The position numbers were made by a program, and so were the translations under genes. The notes below the pieces were generated by a model. That model made no database searches and was not told where the DNA came from. It worked only from the letters and a program-made list of their open reading frames with translations. Below, piece after piece: positions 1-6,739 of a DNA stretch of 10,053 bases (positions within the stretch are counted from its first letter, which is position 1; the number at the start of each line of letters is the position of its first letter). Origin of the DNA: an uncultured Litorilinea sp. (GTDB taxonomy: Bacteria > Chloroflexota > Anaerolineae > Caldilineales > Caldilineaceae); NCBI GenBank assembly GCA_946885925.1, contig CAMPHP010000063.1, positions 1 through 10,053 on the forward strand, written 5' to 3'.

Positions 1-28
1 AGGGAACGACTTGCTCCAACTGCATACG

Positions 29-502
29 TCACTCCCTGTGGAAATTGCCAACTTCGGCATTGGGCAGCGCTTTGAGCAGGTCGGCTGTCCTGAGAATGAC
101 CGCAGTGCCGCGGATGCCTGACCCCAAGGAGATTTCATCTTGATCTAAGAGTGCGTGGTCAATAAGCACGCGCACAGGTTGGCGCAGGCCAAAAGGTGCG
201 ACAGCCCCGATGGGATAGCCCGTGACCGATAGCACTTCTTCTTCGCTGGCAGTGGTCAACCGCGACTGGCCTACATGCTGGCGCAATGCGCGCCATGAGA
301 CTTGGGCAGGGCCAGCCATCAGCACCATTGCATACTCGCCTTCCGCCAAACGAAAGAGCAAGCTGCGCACCACTTGGTCAGGTTGTTGGCCTCGTTCGGC
401 AGCAGCTTGCTCTAAAGAATTGACAGGGCCAGAATGGGTAAAGAGCCGGAAGGGTATGTTGAGTTCAGTCAGGGCTTGCGCCACAGGTGGAAGTTCTTGC
501 AT
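29..502 (-). CDS. YbaK/EbsC-family aminoacyl-tRNA deacylase-like protein
   Basis: A 157-residue protein of the YbaK/EbsC/ProX fold, the family that hydrolyses mischarged aminoacyl-tRNAs (for example Cys-tRNAPro) in the cytoplasm. Family signs in order: an N-terminal helix with the FTHSGPV segment (about 21-27), [19 protein letters not shown] (about 33-51), the [21 protein letters not shown] block (about 87-106), VLIDHALL (112-119), and GSGIRGTAV near 128-136. Length fits a free-standing single-domain member. The residue expected to be the catalytic Lys in the VVK-[ST]-L segment is Arg46 here, so activity or substrate may differ. I chose the ATG at 502: extending upstream gives only a TTG start with no ribosome-binding site and 12 unconserved residues. 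It lies 61 bases downstream of the FAH gene on the same strand. Family assignment is firm; substrate is unknown. Confidence 0.88.
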   Translation of the reverse strand: MQELPPVAQALTELNIPFRLFTHSGPVNSLEQAAAERGQQPDQVVRSLLFRLAEGEYAMVLMAGPAQVSWRALRQHVGQSRLTTASEEEVLSVTGYPIGAVAPFGLRQPVRVLIDHALLDQDEISLGSGIRGTAVILRTADLLKALPNAEVGNFHRE

Positions 503-509
503 AGCCCTG

Positions 510-538
510 ATTGTACTTGGCAGGGTACAGAAGACCAA
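510..538 (-). promoter_or_regulatory. Candidate promoter for the YbaK-like gene, possibly leaderless
   Basis: On the minus strand TTGGTC (533-538) and TACAAT (510-515) are separated by exactly 17 bases. The -10 box matches consensus at five of six positions, the -35 box at three. The -10 box ends only seven bases before the ATG at 502, so transcription would begin at or next to the start codon. This could allow independent expression of the gene inside the gap after the FAH gene. Weak evidence, since chance matches are common. Confidence 0.25.
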
Positions 539-563
539 GTTAACCGAGGGGATAATTACGTAC

Positions 564-1484
564 CTACCACGCCTCGACTGTGTTCTCCAACACGCCTAGC
601 CCTTCAATCTCACCACGAATCCGATCCCCAGGGTTTAGGCGCAGTTTCTTCGAGGAACCCACACCCGCTGGCGTGCCCGTGCTGATGACATCACCGGGAT
701 TGAGGGTCACAAACTGGGAGATAAAGGCGATTGCCTCGGCAGGAGAGAAGATCATCTGCCCCGTGTTGGCATCTTGCTGCAATTCGCCGTTGCGCCAGAG
801 TTTCATCGCCAGTTGGTCGGGGTGGGGCACCTCATCGTTGAGGGTAATCCACGGACCCATCGGCCCAAATGTATCCAACCACTTGCCTACCAGCCAATCA
901 AAGTAGTAATCACCCTCTTGTTGGGGTAGGTTTTGACGGAAGCTCAGTTGGCGAGCAGAAATGTCGTTGAAGATGGTATAGCCCGCAATATAGTCCTTGG
1001 CTTGCTCTGCGGTCAGGTCGCGCCCGCTCTTGCCGATGACCACAGCTAATTCCAATTCCCAGTCGGCAAAACCCGTGGAGGCAGGAACGCGAATCGCCTC
1101 GCCTGTGGCGATCACTGTGGAACAGGGCTTTGAAAAGAAGCGAGGAATCATCTTCTCTTTGCCCACATATGTGCGGCCCCCTTCTTCGATATGGGCTGCA
1201 TAGTTGCCTGCCAGACAGAGCAACTTGCCAGGGCAGGGAATCGGCGCGGCCAACTTTACCGCGCTCAATGGCTGCACTAACGCCGGGTCATCCTGCACAT
1301 GCTCGATTGCACTTTGTGCCGCAGCCACAGCCGCATCTCCCCCAGCTAAAAAGGCCAGGGTGCTGGCGGCAATCGTAACATCGCCATCGGTCGCTGCCAG
1401 ACACTTGGCTAGGTCATAAATCCGGTCACCCACCACCACGCCTACTTGGGTGGTAGCTCCATGATGGTACGTTGCGAGTTTCAT
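564..1484 (-). CDS. Fumarylacetoacetate hydrolase (FAH) family protein
   Basis: A 306-residue enzyme of the FAH superfamily, cytoplasmic metal-dependent hydrolases, decarboxylases or isomerases acting on 2-keto acids and acylpyruvates. The N-terminal part (1-80) is the small lid-like domain. The catalytic domain starts near [14 protein letters not shown] (85-98). The expected metal ligands are visible as Glu143 and Glu145 in [12 protein letters not shown] and Asp174 in FNDISARQ. The glycine-rich TGTPAGVG loop is at 269-276 and LNPGD at 284-288. Length is typical of 2-keto-3-deoxy-sugar-acid hydrolase or acylpyruvase-like members, but the substrate cannot be read from sequence. The ATG at 1484 has a strong Shine-Dalgarno sequence. 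It lies downstream of two dehydrogenases on the same strand, 172 bases after the nearer one, which is compatible with a shared sugar-acid pathway (inference). Confidence 0.92.
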   Translation of the reverse strand: MKLATYHHGATTQVGVVVGDRIYDLAKCLAATDGDVTIAASTLAFLAGGDAAVAAAQSAIEHVQDDPALVQPLSAVKLAAPIPCPGKLLCLAGNYAAHIEEGGRTYVGKEKMIPRFFSKPCSTVIATGEAIRVPASTGFADWELELAVVIGKSGRDLTAEQAKDYIAGYTIFNDISARQLSFRQNLPQQEGDYYFDWLVGKWLDTFGPMGPWITLNDEVPHPDQLAMKLWRNGELQQDANTGQMIFSPAEAIAFISQFVTLNPGDVISTGTPAGVGSSKKLRLNPGDRIRGEIEGLGVLENTVEAW

Positions 1485-1491
1485 CGGGAAG

Positions 1492-1500
1492 TCCTTCCTT
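1492..1500 (-). promoter_or_regulatory. Ribosome-binding site of the FAH-family gene
   Basis: AAGGAAGGA on the minus strand, ending seven bases before the ATG at 1484. It fixes this start and is the strongest Shine-Dalgarno site in the window. Confidence 0.75.
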
Positions 1501-1588
1501 TACACAAATTACGTGGGATATGGATGGAATTGGATTGAAGATAGGTCAATCGATCAGTGCGTAAAGGTCTAACGCATCACGCAGGGCA

Positions 1589-1619
1589 TCTATGGTGAGC
1601 GAGATACGCCCACCATAGA
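1589..1619 (-). terminator. Intergenic hairpin downstream of the dehydrogenase gene
   Basis: TCTATGGTG (1589-1597) pairs perfectly with CACCATAGA (1611-1619), and inside it GCG (1599-1601) pairs with CGC (1607-1609) around a five-base loop, with one A/C mismatch between the two stems. It lies between the stop of the 1657-2688 gene and the start of the FAH gene. There is no T tract on either strand, so it is not a standard intrinsic terminator. It could be an RNA-stabilising or attenuating structure or an operator. The terminator label is tentative. Confidence 0.3.
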
Positions 1620-1656
1620 GAACGCGCACAGATTAACGTACAGGCCCAACGTAAAG

Positions 1657-2688
1657 CTAGCGATGGAAGATATAGAGGTCGCTATTTTCAAGCGGCAAGG
1701 TAAGTCGTCGCCCCTGGCGATGACTCTCGGCAATGGCGATACAGACTTCTGTTAGGTGATGGGTGACTTGCACATTCCCCAATGTGGGCCGCTTTTGTTC
1801 ATAGGCATCCACAATATCTTCCAAACAAGACTGCGTGGCGCTGTGGACAGGGACGGCGGGCACGGGCGTATCTTCATGTGCATAGCGTTTCTCTGGCGTG
1901 CCCTTGCGCAGGCGTACTCCCCCGCCATTGTTCAACACGCGCACGCTGCCCAACGTTCCTAACACCTCAAATTCCCACGGTCCAGCCGGGATACTCGTCG
2001 CCTCTACCCCATTTTCAAAGGTCACTTGAAAAATGCCATCGGGGTCTTTGTCCAGCCGGTTATTCTCAATCTTGAGATCACGCGGAAAGAGTTCGCCCAA
2101 GACGGTTGTCACCTTGGGGTCACCCAACAAAAAGCTCAACGTATCGAGCGAATGGATATGCCCATGCAAGAGATTAGTGGGGGCATAGTGCACAGCACCG
2201 CGTACCTCGCCGATCTCACCCGAAGCGATGATATCGCGCGCCTGGTGATAGATGCGGTTAAAGCGGCGTAGTACCCCTGTGTTAAAGGGAATGTTGCGGC
2301 TGCCTACGGCCTCTAGAACAGCATCGGCTTCCGGCATCGAACAGGCAATCGCCTTCTCGCAGAAAATCATCGGCACATTTTCTTCTGCCACGCCGACAGC
2401 CATCTCTGCATGCAGATCCCCTCTGGTGCAGATAGCGACCAGATCGGGTTTCTCCTGGCGAATCATGGTGCGATAATCATCGTAAACTGACGCTACACCC
2501 CAGCGCTCGGTAAAGGCTTCACGTTTGGCTGGGTCAATGTCTGCGCCCGTAACAACTTCCAGCCGGTCACTGGCTTTGCAGGCCGAGGCGATTGAATAAG
2601 CGGGTGAACCAGCGGGTAGCTCGTCATCAAGGGTACTGCCCATGCGCCCTAATCCAATGATAGCGACTCGGTAGACGGGTTTATCCAC
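1657..2688 (-). CDS. Gfo/Idh/MocA-family NAD(P)-dependent oxidoreductase (copy 1)
   Basis: A 343-residue cytoplasmic dehydrogenase. The N-terminal Rossmann domain carries VAIIGLGRMG (8-17, the GxGxxG dinucleotide loop), an acidic GADID after strand two (48-52), and PDLVAICT (81-88). CEKAIACS (110-117) occupies the place of the usual EKP motif: the Lys (112) is kept and the Pro is Ala. The C-terminal alpha/beta domain has HIHSLDTL (177-184), matching the family's active-site His and Asp region. Family members oxidise sugars, inositols or sugar-phosphates, or reduce related ketones; the substrate here is unknown. The start is GTG, supported by AGAGAGG nine bases upstream. It follows the related gene 2749-3831 after only 60 bases, so the two are probably cotranscribed products of an old tandem duplication. 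Confidence 0.9.
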   Translation of the reverse strand: MDKPVYRVAIIGLGRMGSTLDDELPAGSPAYSIASACKASDRLEVVTGADIDPAKREAFTERWGVASVYDDYRTMIRQEKPDLVAICTRGDLHAEMAVGVAEENVPMIFCEKAIACSMPEADAVLEAVGSRNIPFNTGVLRRFNRIYHQARDIIASGEIGEVRGAVHYAPTNLLHGHIHSLDTLSFLLGDPKVTTVLGELFPRDLKIENNRLDKDPDGIFQVTFENGVEATSIPAGPWEFEVLGTLGSVRVLNNGGGVRLRKGTPEKRYAHEDTPVPAVPVHSATQSCLEDIVDAYEQKRPTLGNVQVTHHLTEVCIAIAESHRQGRRLTLPLENSDLYIFHR

Positions 2689-2697
2689 GAAAGATTA

Positions 2698-2704
2698 CCT
2701 CTCT
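2698..2704 (-). promoter_or_regulatory. Ribosome-binding site deciding a GTG start
   Basis: AGAGAGG on the minus strand, nine bases before the GTG at 2688. It supports use of GTG rather than an internal ATG, which would cut into the Rossmann domain: the next Met is in the GLGRMG loop. Confidence 0.6.
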
Positions 2705-2748
2705 AGTTAGTTCGGCTTCGAGGAAGGTGCTCATAGCAAATTGTTGGG

Positions 2749-3831
2749 TCAGGCCGAAAACTTGGGCGTTCTCGGTGCGGTGCTGCGCTGGAGGCGCAGA
2801 TTACTCTCAATGGGGAGATTCACCCGCGCTCCCCCGCGACGGTGGGACTCGATAAAGGCGAAGATCATCTCCATATTGGTATAGGAGACCTGTGGCCCGC
2901 CGCGTGTGGGTTCGCCCGTATCCAATGCGTGGACAAGATCTTCGATCAGAGCCAGGGTCGAGCTTTTCGGCTCTATCTCCAAGAGGTCAACTTTCTCCAG
3001 GCTCAAGTGCCCTGCCTCATCAATCGGAACCCGTTTGCGTACCAAAATTTCAATGCCATCATTGAGCGCGGTCACGGTTCCTTGTTCGCAGATAGCTTCT
3101 ACTTCCAGCCCGCGCGCGGTGCTCATGGCATAGGCGCGCACGCCATTGGCAAATTGAAAGAAGCCCTCACCTTGCGGGTCTTCAGAAAGGATGTCGCCAT
3201 CAATCATGCCATCCGCATTGGGCAAATAGGCTTGCACCCATTCCACGGGCTGGTCACTGTTGAGGCGGAACAGCAGATCCAAGGTGTGGCTGCCTGTGTT
3301 AAAGAGCGTGCCGTTGAGATAGATGATCAACGTCTTGAGCGCGCCCAACTCGCCACTGTCAATAATCTCTTTCATCTTGTCATAGAAGACAGACCAGCGG
3401 CGATTGGTGCCCAAGTTGAAAAAGACGTTGTTGCGTGTGAGCGCATCAACCATTGCCTTGGCTTCGGGCAAGGATGCCGACATTGCCTTTTCGGCATAGA
3501 TGGCCTTGATGCCATGCTCGGCGGCATAAATGACAATCTCGGCGCGAGGTTCCGGCTGGGTCGCCACGCTGACAATATCCAGGTTCTCAGCGGCGATCAT
3601 CTCGCGGTAATCGGTATATTGTCGTTCTTTGGGGATGTTGTAACGTTCGCCAAACTTCTCCATGACATCGACACGCGGGTCGGCGCAAGCCACTAAATCG
3701 GTGCGGGTGCAAGCGAAAAAGCCAGCGCCATGTGAATAAGGCGGAACATGCTTGCGTGCGCCCACAACCTCATTGTCGATAAACCCACCCATCCGGCTAC
3801 AGCCAATCACGGCTGCCCGATAGTTCTTCAT
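2749..3831 (-). CDS. Gfo/Idh/MocA-family oxidoreductase (copy 2, altered glycine loop)
   Basis: A 360-residue paralogue of the downstream neighbour. Shared landmarks are YR-A-IG--RMG followed by D-E near residue 20, the EKA version of the EKP motif (EKAMSAS, 114-120; EKAIACS in the neighbour), SGE-G after the Rossmann domain (159-163), TGSHTLDLL (179-187) with the family active-site His182 and Asp185, and a C-terminal ESHR-G segment followed by LP-E. The nucleotide-binding loop is GCSRMG (10-15), so the middle Gly of GxGxxG is Ser. This may alter cofactor preference or binding. The ATG at 3831 has GAAAGG ten bases upstream. It is the first gene of the minus-strand run toward position 29. Family assignment is firm; substrate and cofactor are unknown. 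The gene is intact. Confidence 0.89.
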   Translation of the reverse strand: MKNYRAAVIGCSRMGGFIDNEVVGARKHVPPYSHGAGFFACTRTDLVACADPRVDVMEKFGERYNIPKERQYTDYREMIAAENLDIVSVATQPEPRAEIVIYAAEHGIKAIYAEKAMSASLPEAKAMVDALTRNNVFFNLGTNRRWSVFYDKMKEIIDSGELGALKTLIIYLNGTLFNTGSHTLDLLFRLNSDQPVEWVQAYLPNADGMIDGDILSEDPQGEGFFQFANGVRAYAMSTARGLEVEAICEQGTVTALNDGIEILVRKRVPIDEAGHLSLEKVDLLEIEPKSSTLALIEDLVHALDTGEPTRGGPQVSYTNMEMIFAFIESHRRGGARVNLPIESNLRLQRSTAPRTPKFSA

Positions 3832-4120
3832 GCGGGTGCTGCCTTTCTAGCAGGCGTGTTAGGTTTGTTGTGGAAATAAAAGCAGTTAGGGAGTTAGAAC
3901 TAAACAAAAAGGTGGTTTTGTACGTTACCTCTATTCTAACGCCACGATTCTGGCATTACTGCTGTGGTTATAGCTCTATTGGTAACGGTGTTGGGTGACG
4001 GTATTTGGGAATATGGAGTTGCAGATTGCCAAACATTCTGTAGCTGTCTGGTACTATATTAGCACCAGTTGTCTGGATGTCAAATTGAATTCTGGTTCTA
4101 TCGTGTGCAAAAAACTGCAT
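3832..4120. other. AT-rich intergenic region between msrQ terminator and the dehydrogenase pair
   Basis: About 290 bases without a credible gene. It must hold the promoter of the dehydrogenase run, because the msrPQ terminator lies just upstream. On the minus strand TAGAAT and TATAAC boxes can be found, but none has a good -35 partner, so I make no promoter call. Short open frames crossing it have no recognisable content or ribosome-binding site. Confidence 0.5.
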
Positions 4121-4159
4121 AAAAAGCACGAGGACCAGTCTATATTCTGGTCCTCGTGC
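4121..4159 (-). terminator. Rho-independent terminator of msrPQ
   Basis: A perfect 13-base-pair stem, GCACGAGGACCAG (4126-4138) against CTGGTCCTCGTGC (4147-4159), with an eight-base loop. Read on the minus strand it is followed at once by TTTTT (4121-4125) and, after ATGCAG, by a second run of T. It begins 20 bases after the msrQ stop codon. The plus-strand side has no T tract, so it acts in the msrPQ direction. Confidence 0.92.
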
Positions 4160-4179
4160 AATTGCGCTTTGCGTTGTGA

Positions 4180-4863
4180 TCAAGCCTCTGCTTCGGCTGT
4201 TACCTTCGGCGTTTTGCGCTGTGTAGTTGGGGCCGGGATGCTCTTCTTGGGGCGTACTTTTGTTAGCCGGCTACGCACCGCCGGGATGCGAGCAGCCAAG
4301 AGCACCGCCAAGATGGCAGCATAGAGTGTGGGTTCACCAACAGGAACCTTTCGCACCCAGATAAAATGAACGACCGCCAGAATCCCGGCAGCATAGACCC
4401 AACGATGCAGCCGTTTCCAGTTGCGACCTAAACGCTTCATCGCGCCCTTTGTCGAGGTAAGCGCCAACGGCAGCAGGATCAAGAGGGCGCTAAGCCCCAC
4501 CAAGATGTAAGGCTTGCTTGGCAGCCCATCCAACAAGATAAAGCGCAGGCTGAAGCCATAGTCTAGGCCAACAAAGACCAGCATATGCAGCACGGCATAG
4601 CCAAAGGCATACAGCCCCAGTGACTTACGTACGGTGCTCACTTTTCGCCAACCGGTTACCGTCTGGACGGGTGTTACTGCCAATGACAACAGCAGCAGGA
4701 TGATTGCCGCGCTGCCCGTGCGGTCGGTGTAGTCATCAATGGGGTTAATGCTTAGATTGTCTGTAAAATAGTCCCAGCCTAACCAAAGCAGCGGCACCAG
4801 CGCACCCACATTTGCAAGCAACCACAGCCAGTTTGCACGCACATATGCGCGAAGGGAGGCCAT
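4180..4863 (-). CDS. msrQ: MsrQ, haem-binding membrane subunit of the MsrPQ methionine sulfoxide reductase
   Basis: A 227-residue inner-membrane protein of the ferric-reductase-like transmembrane family (formerly YedZ). It passes electrons from the respiratory quinone pool through b-type haem to MsrP outside the membrane. About six hydrophobic helices are visible, at roughly 13-30, 50-68, 82-100, 118-135, 154-170 and 178-193. The conserved histidines are present: His93 in AVLHML, His153 in the RLGRNWKRLHRWVY motif, and His166 in VVHFIW, at spacing equal to that in the E. coli protein. A basic tail rich in Lys, Pro and Thr (about 200-220) is longer than in E. coli. Its ATG overlaps the msrP stop by one base (TAATG), indicating translational coupling, and a terminator follows the stop. 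Confidence is high from both motifs and context. Confidence 0.95.
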   Translation of the reverse strand: MASLRAYVRANWLWLLANVGALVPLLWLGWDYFTDNLSINPIDDYTDRTGSAAIILLLLSLAVTPVQTVTGWRKVSTVRKSLGLYAFGYAVLHMLVFVGLDYGFSLRFILLDGLPSKPYILVGLSALLILLPLALTSTKGAMKRLGRNWKRLHRWVYAAGILAVVHFIWVRKVPVGEPTLYAAILAVLLAARIPAVRSRLTKVRPKKSIPAPTTQRKTPKVTAEAEA

Positions 4864-5846
4864 TAGTAATTCTCCCGCAGATCCATGCCTTCGTACAGAT
4901 AGGCGACCTCTTCGGCATAGCCATTGAACATCAACGTCTCGCGACGCCCCGATTCACCGATGCGCCGCTCGGTTGCCTGTGACCAGCGGGGATGATTGAC
5001 TTCTGGGTTGACGTTGGCATAGAAGCCATACTCGTGGGCGGCAGCTTGCGTCCATGTGGAGGTTGGCATCTCCTCCACCAAATCAATCTGCACAATGCTC
5101 TTGATGCTCTTGAAGCCATACTTCCAAGGCACTACAATGCGGAAAGGTGCGCCATTGGGAGGAGTTAAAAGCTTGCCATACATGCCGGTAGCAAAGATCG
5201 CCAAGTCATTCATGGCTTCATCAATACGCAGCCCTTCGACATAGGGCCAATTCAGGATTGAACTCTTTTGCCCAGGCATCTGTTCTGGAGATAAGACCGT
5301 GGTGAACTTCACATATTTGGCTTCGGGCTTGGGGTCAACTTCCTGCAGCAACTTGGACATGGGGAAGCCTACCCACGGGATCACCATTGACCACGCTTCA
5401 ACACAACGCAAGCGGTAGATGCGCTCCTCTTGGTCAAAGTTCTTGAGGATGTCATCAATGTCATAGGTCTTGGGATTGTTAACCAACCCGCCAACTGTGA
5501 CTTCCCAAGGGCGCGTTACAAAATTTGGAGAGAGGCGCGCCACTTCTTGCTTGTCGGTGCTAAACTCATAAAAGTTGTTGTAGTTGGTGATTTCCTCGTA
5601 AGTATTGAGCGGATCGCCCAACTGATCCGTACTACTGCTCGCAACGGGTTCAGCATTGCCCAGCGCGGCCGGTAACTCATTCAAGGGGATGGTAGGAGCA
5701 GCGGCAGGCGCAGGCGCGGCGGCTTCCGTGCTGCCACACGCGGCCAACGCCACCGCGGTTGCAGCCGAGCCTACGCCCACCATAAACTGGCGACGATTCA
5801 AATAGACGTGTTCTGGAGTGATCTCCGATGGTGATATTTTGACCAT
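4863..5846 (-). CDS. msrP: MsrP, molybdopterin catalytic subunit of protein-methionine-sulfoxide reductase, lipoprotein form
   Basis: A 327-residue sulfite-oxidase-fold molybdoenzyme (formerly YedY) that reduces methionine sulfoxide in proteins outside the cytoplasmic membrane. The N-terminus has a twin-arginine signal, NRRQFMVGVG (17-26), and then LAAC with Cys37, a good lipobox, followed by an Ala/Pro-rich flexible stretch (43-52). This predicts export folded by Tat and lipid anchoring, unlike the soluble E. coli enzyme. The catalytic domain shows RLRCVEAWSMVIPW, where Cys148 is the expected molybdenum ligand, GFPMSKLL (160-167), NGAPFRIVVPWKYGFKSIK (231-249) for cofactor binding, and RWSQATERR near the C-terminus. 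Length is close to the family norm. The ATG at 5846 has a weak GGAAG-type site rather far upstream. It is the first gene of the msrPQ unit. Confidence 0.95.
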   Translation of the reverse strand: MVKISPSEITPEHVYLNRRQFMVGVGSAATAVALAACGSTEAAAPAPAAAPTIPLNELPAALGNAEPVASSSTDQLGDPLNTYEEITNYNNFYEFSTDKQEVARLSPNFVTRPWEVTVGGLVNNPKTYDIDDILKNFDQEERIYRLRCVEAWSMVIPWVGFPMSKLLQEVDPKPEAKYVKFTTVLSPEQMPGQKSSILNWPYVEGLRIDEAMNDLAIFATGMYGKLLTPPNGAPFRIVVPWKYGFKSIKSIVQIDLVEEMPTSTWTQAAAHEYGFYANVNPEVNHPRWSQATERRIGESGRRETLMFNGYAEEVAYLYEGMDLRENY

Positions 5847-6098
5847 AAGTGCAACACTTTCTTCCGGCTTGACACCAGAGTCTACACAGAGCTGAATAAT
5901 GTGGGAACGAAGGGATGAATATGAAAGCGCCCAGTAAATGTCACCGGTAAATGCCAGCAGCCTTTTGCAAGCGATCTAGAGAATAAGAAGAAGATCGTTG
6001 GCGCACACCATTCAGCAACATGGTTCTCAATCAGATGTGCAAGCTGCTGCGTCTAGTATGAAGCATAATGCTAAATTTTGCCTTAAAATCAGATTACA

Positions 6099-6123
6099 AC
6101 TCTATGATTGATATTGATAGAGT
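6099..6123. promoter_or_regulatory. Inverted repeat, candidate operator (distal)
   Basis: ACTCTAT (6099-6105) and its exact reverse complement ATAGAGT (6117-6123) flank an 11-base AT-rich core. Lying upstream of a TATAAT box and about 41 bases, centre to centre, from a second dyad, it could be a regulator binding site. Function is inferred from position only. Confidence 0.35.
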
Positions 6124-6138
6124 CCAATTCTTGTGAAC

Positions 6139-6165
6139 AACACTTCTATGTTAGAAGAGAGTGTT
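6139..6165. promoter_or_regulatory. Inverted repeat, candidate operator (proximal)
   Basis: AACACT (6139-6144) is the reverse complement of AGTGTT (6160-6165), and the next bases TCT (6145-6147) pair with AGA (6153-6155). It ends 11 bases before the TATAAT box and covers the place where a -35 element would sit. An activator or repressor site is therefore plausible. Confidence 0.35.
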
Positions 6166-6176
6166 ACAAAATCTAC

Positions 6177-6182
6177 TATAAT
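6177..6182 (+). promoter_or_regulatory. Candidate -10 box of the DUF2231 gene promoter
   Basis: A perfect TATAAT on the plus strand, 46 bases before the ATG at 6229. No good -35 hexamer lies 16-18 bases upstream; that place is occupied by a dyad. This suggests either activator dependence or a chance match in AT-rich DNA. Confidence 0.4.
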
Positions 6183-6228
6183 GCGCTCTGATTCCTGATT
6201 CAAACCCACTTTTTGTGAGATTCTCTCT

Positions 6229-6699
6229 ATGCTTGTACGGTTTACGACGCTTCATCCAGCAACTGTCCATTTCCCTATTGCCCTATTAGTCGTCGGAAGT
6301 GTTGCCGGGTTGCTTTATCTTTGGTGGAGACAACGATCTGAGTTCCGTGTGCTGACCTGGTGGCTGCTGCCGCTAGGGTGGATCGGCGCAGGCGTAGCAG
6401 CCTTAACGGGCCTGTTGGCGCAAGGCAATCTTCCCCCGCAAGCGCCCTACACGGCAACGCTCAACAGTCACATTACCAGCGGGCTGTTGCTGATCCTGGT
6501 CTACGGCATGATCTTTTATCGTGCATGGCTCCACCGCAACCGCCGCCGCACCACCGACCCTGCGGATCTGCTGGATGTGAGCGCGGCACGCCCTTTGCTG
6601 ACAGTGCTGCTGTTGCTAGGAATGGCATTGGTGGCGATTGGTGGTTGGTTGGGCGGAGAATTGGTCTATACCTGGGGCGTGAATGTCGCTAGGCAGTAA
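6229..6699 (+). CDS. DUF2231-type four-helix membrane protein
   Basis: A 156-residue integral membrane protein resembling the DUF2231 family, whose biochemical role is not settled. Family signs are LHPATVHFPIALL at the N-terminus (8-20) and GGWLGGELVYTWGVNV at the C-terminus (138-152). Four hydrophobic helices are visible at about 14-33, 42-63, 81-98 and 122-142, with a short basic and acidic cytoplasmic-looking stretch between helices three and four (RNRRRTTDPAD, 103-113). His9, His14 and His81 sit at or near helix ends and could bind haem or metal, but this is only a suggestion. The ATG at 6229 has only a weak upstream purine run. The gene is divergent from msrPQ and convergent with the large gene at 6789-9428. 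Confidence 0.82.
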   Translation: MLVRFTTLHPATVHFPIALLVVGSVAGLLYLWWRQRSEFRVLTWWLLPLGWIGAGVAALTGLLAQGNLPPQAPYTATLNSHITSGLLLILVYGMIFYRAWLHRNRRRTTDPADLLDVSAARPLLTVLLLLGMALVAIGGWLGGELVYTWGVNVARQ

Positions 6700-6739
6700 G
6701 GTAAGTCCCATCTGCATTAACTTGGGTGCAGATCGATTT

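Larger units (their letters stand above)
5847..6228. other. Divergent control region between msrP and the DUF2231 gene
   Basis: A 382-base AT-rich region with no credible gene, which must carry promoters in both directions. Visible structure: a dyad CGATCT/AGATCG (5972-5977 and 5992-5997, extended by CAA/TTG past one bulged G), the dyads at 6099-6123 and 6139-6165, and TATAAT at 6177-6182. No convincing msrP-directed promoter could be chosen. Confidence 0.55.

Noticed and set aside
503..538. TTG start extending the YbaK-like protein by 12 residues
   Set aside because: No ribosome-binding site precedes it and the added residues are not family-like; the ATG at 502 gives the normal family N-terminus.
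1521..1549. TTGACC as a -35 box for the FAH-family gene
   Set aside because: The -35 is good, but the hexamer at 17 bases (CATCCA) is a poor -10 and alternative spacings are no better.
2842..3696. Plus-strand open frame of 284 residues
   Set aside because: It lies entirely opposite the clear Gfo/Idh/MocA gene at 2749-3831, has no recognisable family motif, and is explained as a shadow of that gene.
3904..3921. ACAAAA/TTTTGT inverted repeat
   Set aside because: A short, weak AT-only stem in AT-rich DNA with no supporting context; likely chance.
3968..4183. Minus-strand open frame of 71 residues after msrQ
   Set aside because: It covers the terminator hairpin and has no recognisable content; the start has no convincing Shine-Dalgarno site.
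3995..4324. Plus-strand open frame of 109 residues
   Set aside because: It runs through the msrPQ terminator and into the antisense of msrQ, and shows no family motif or ribosome-binding site.
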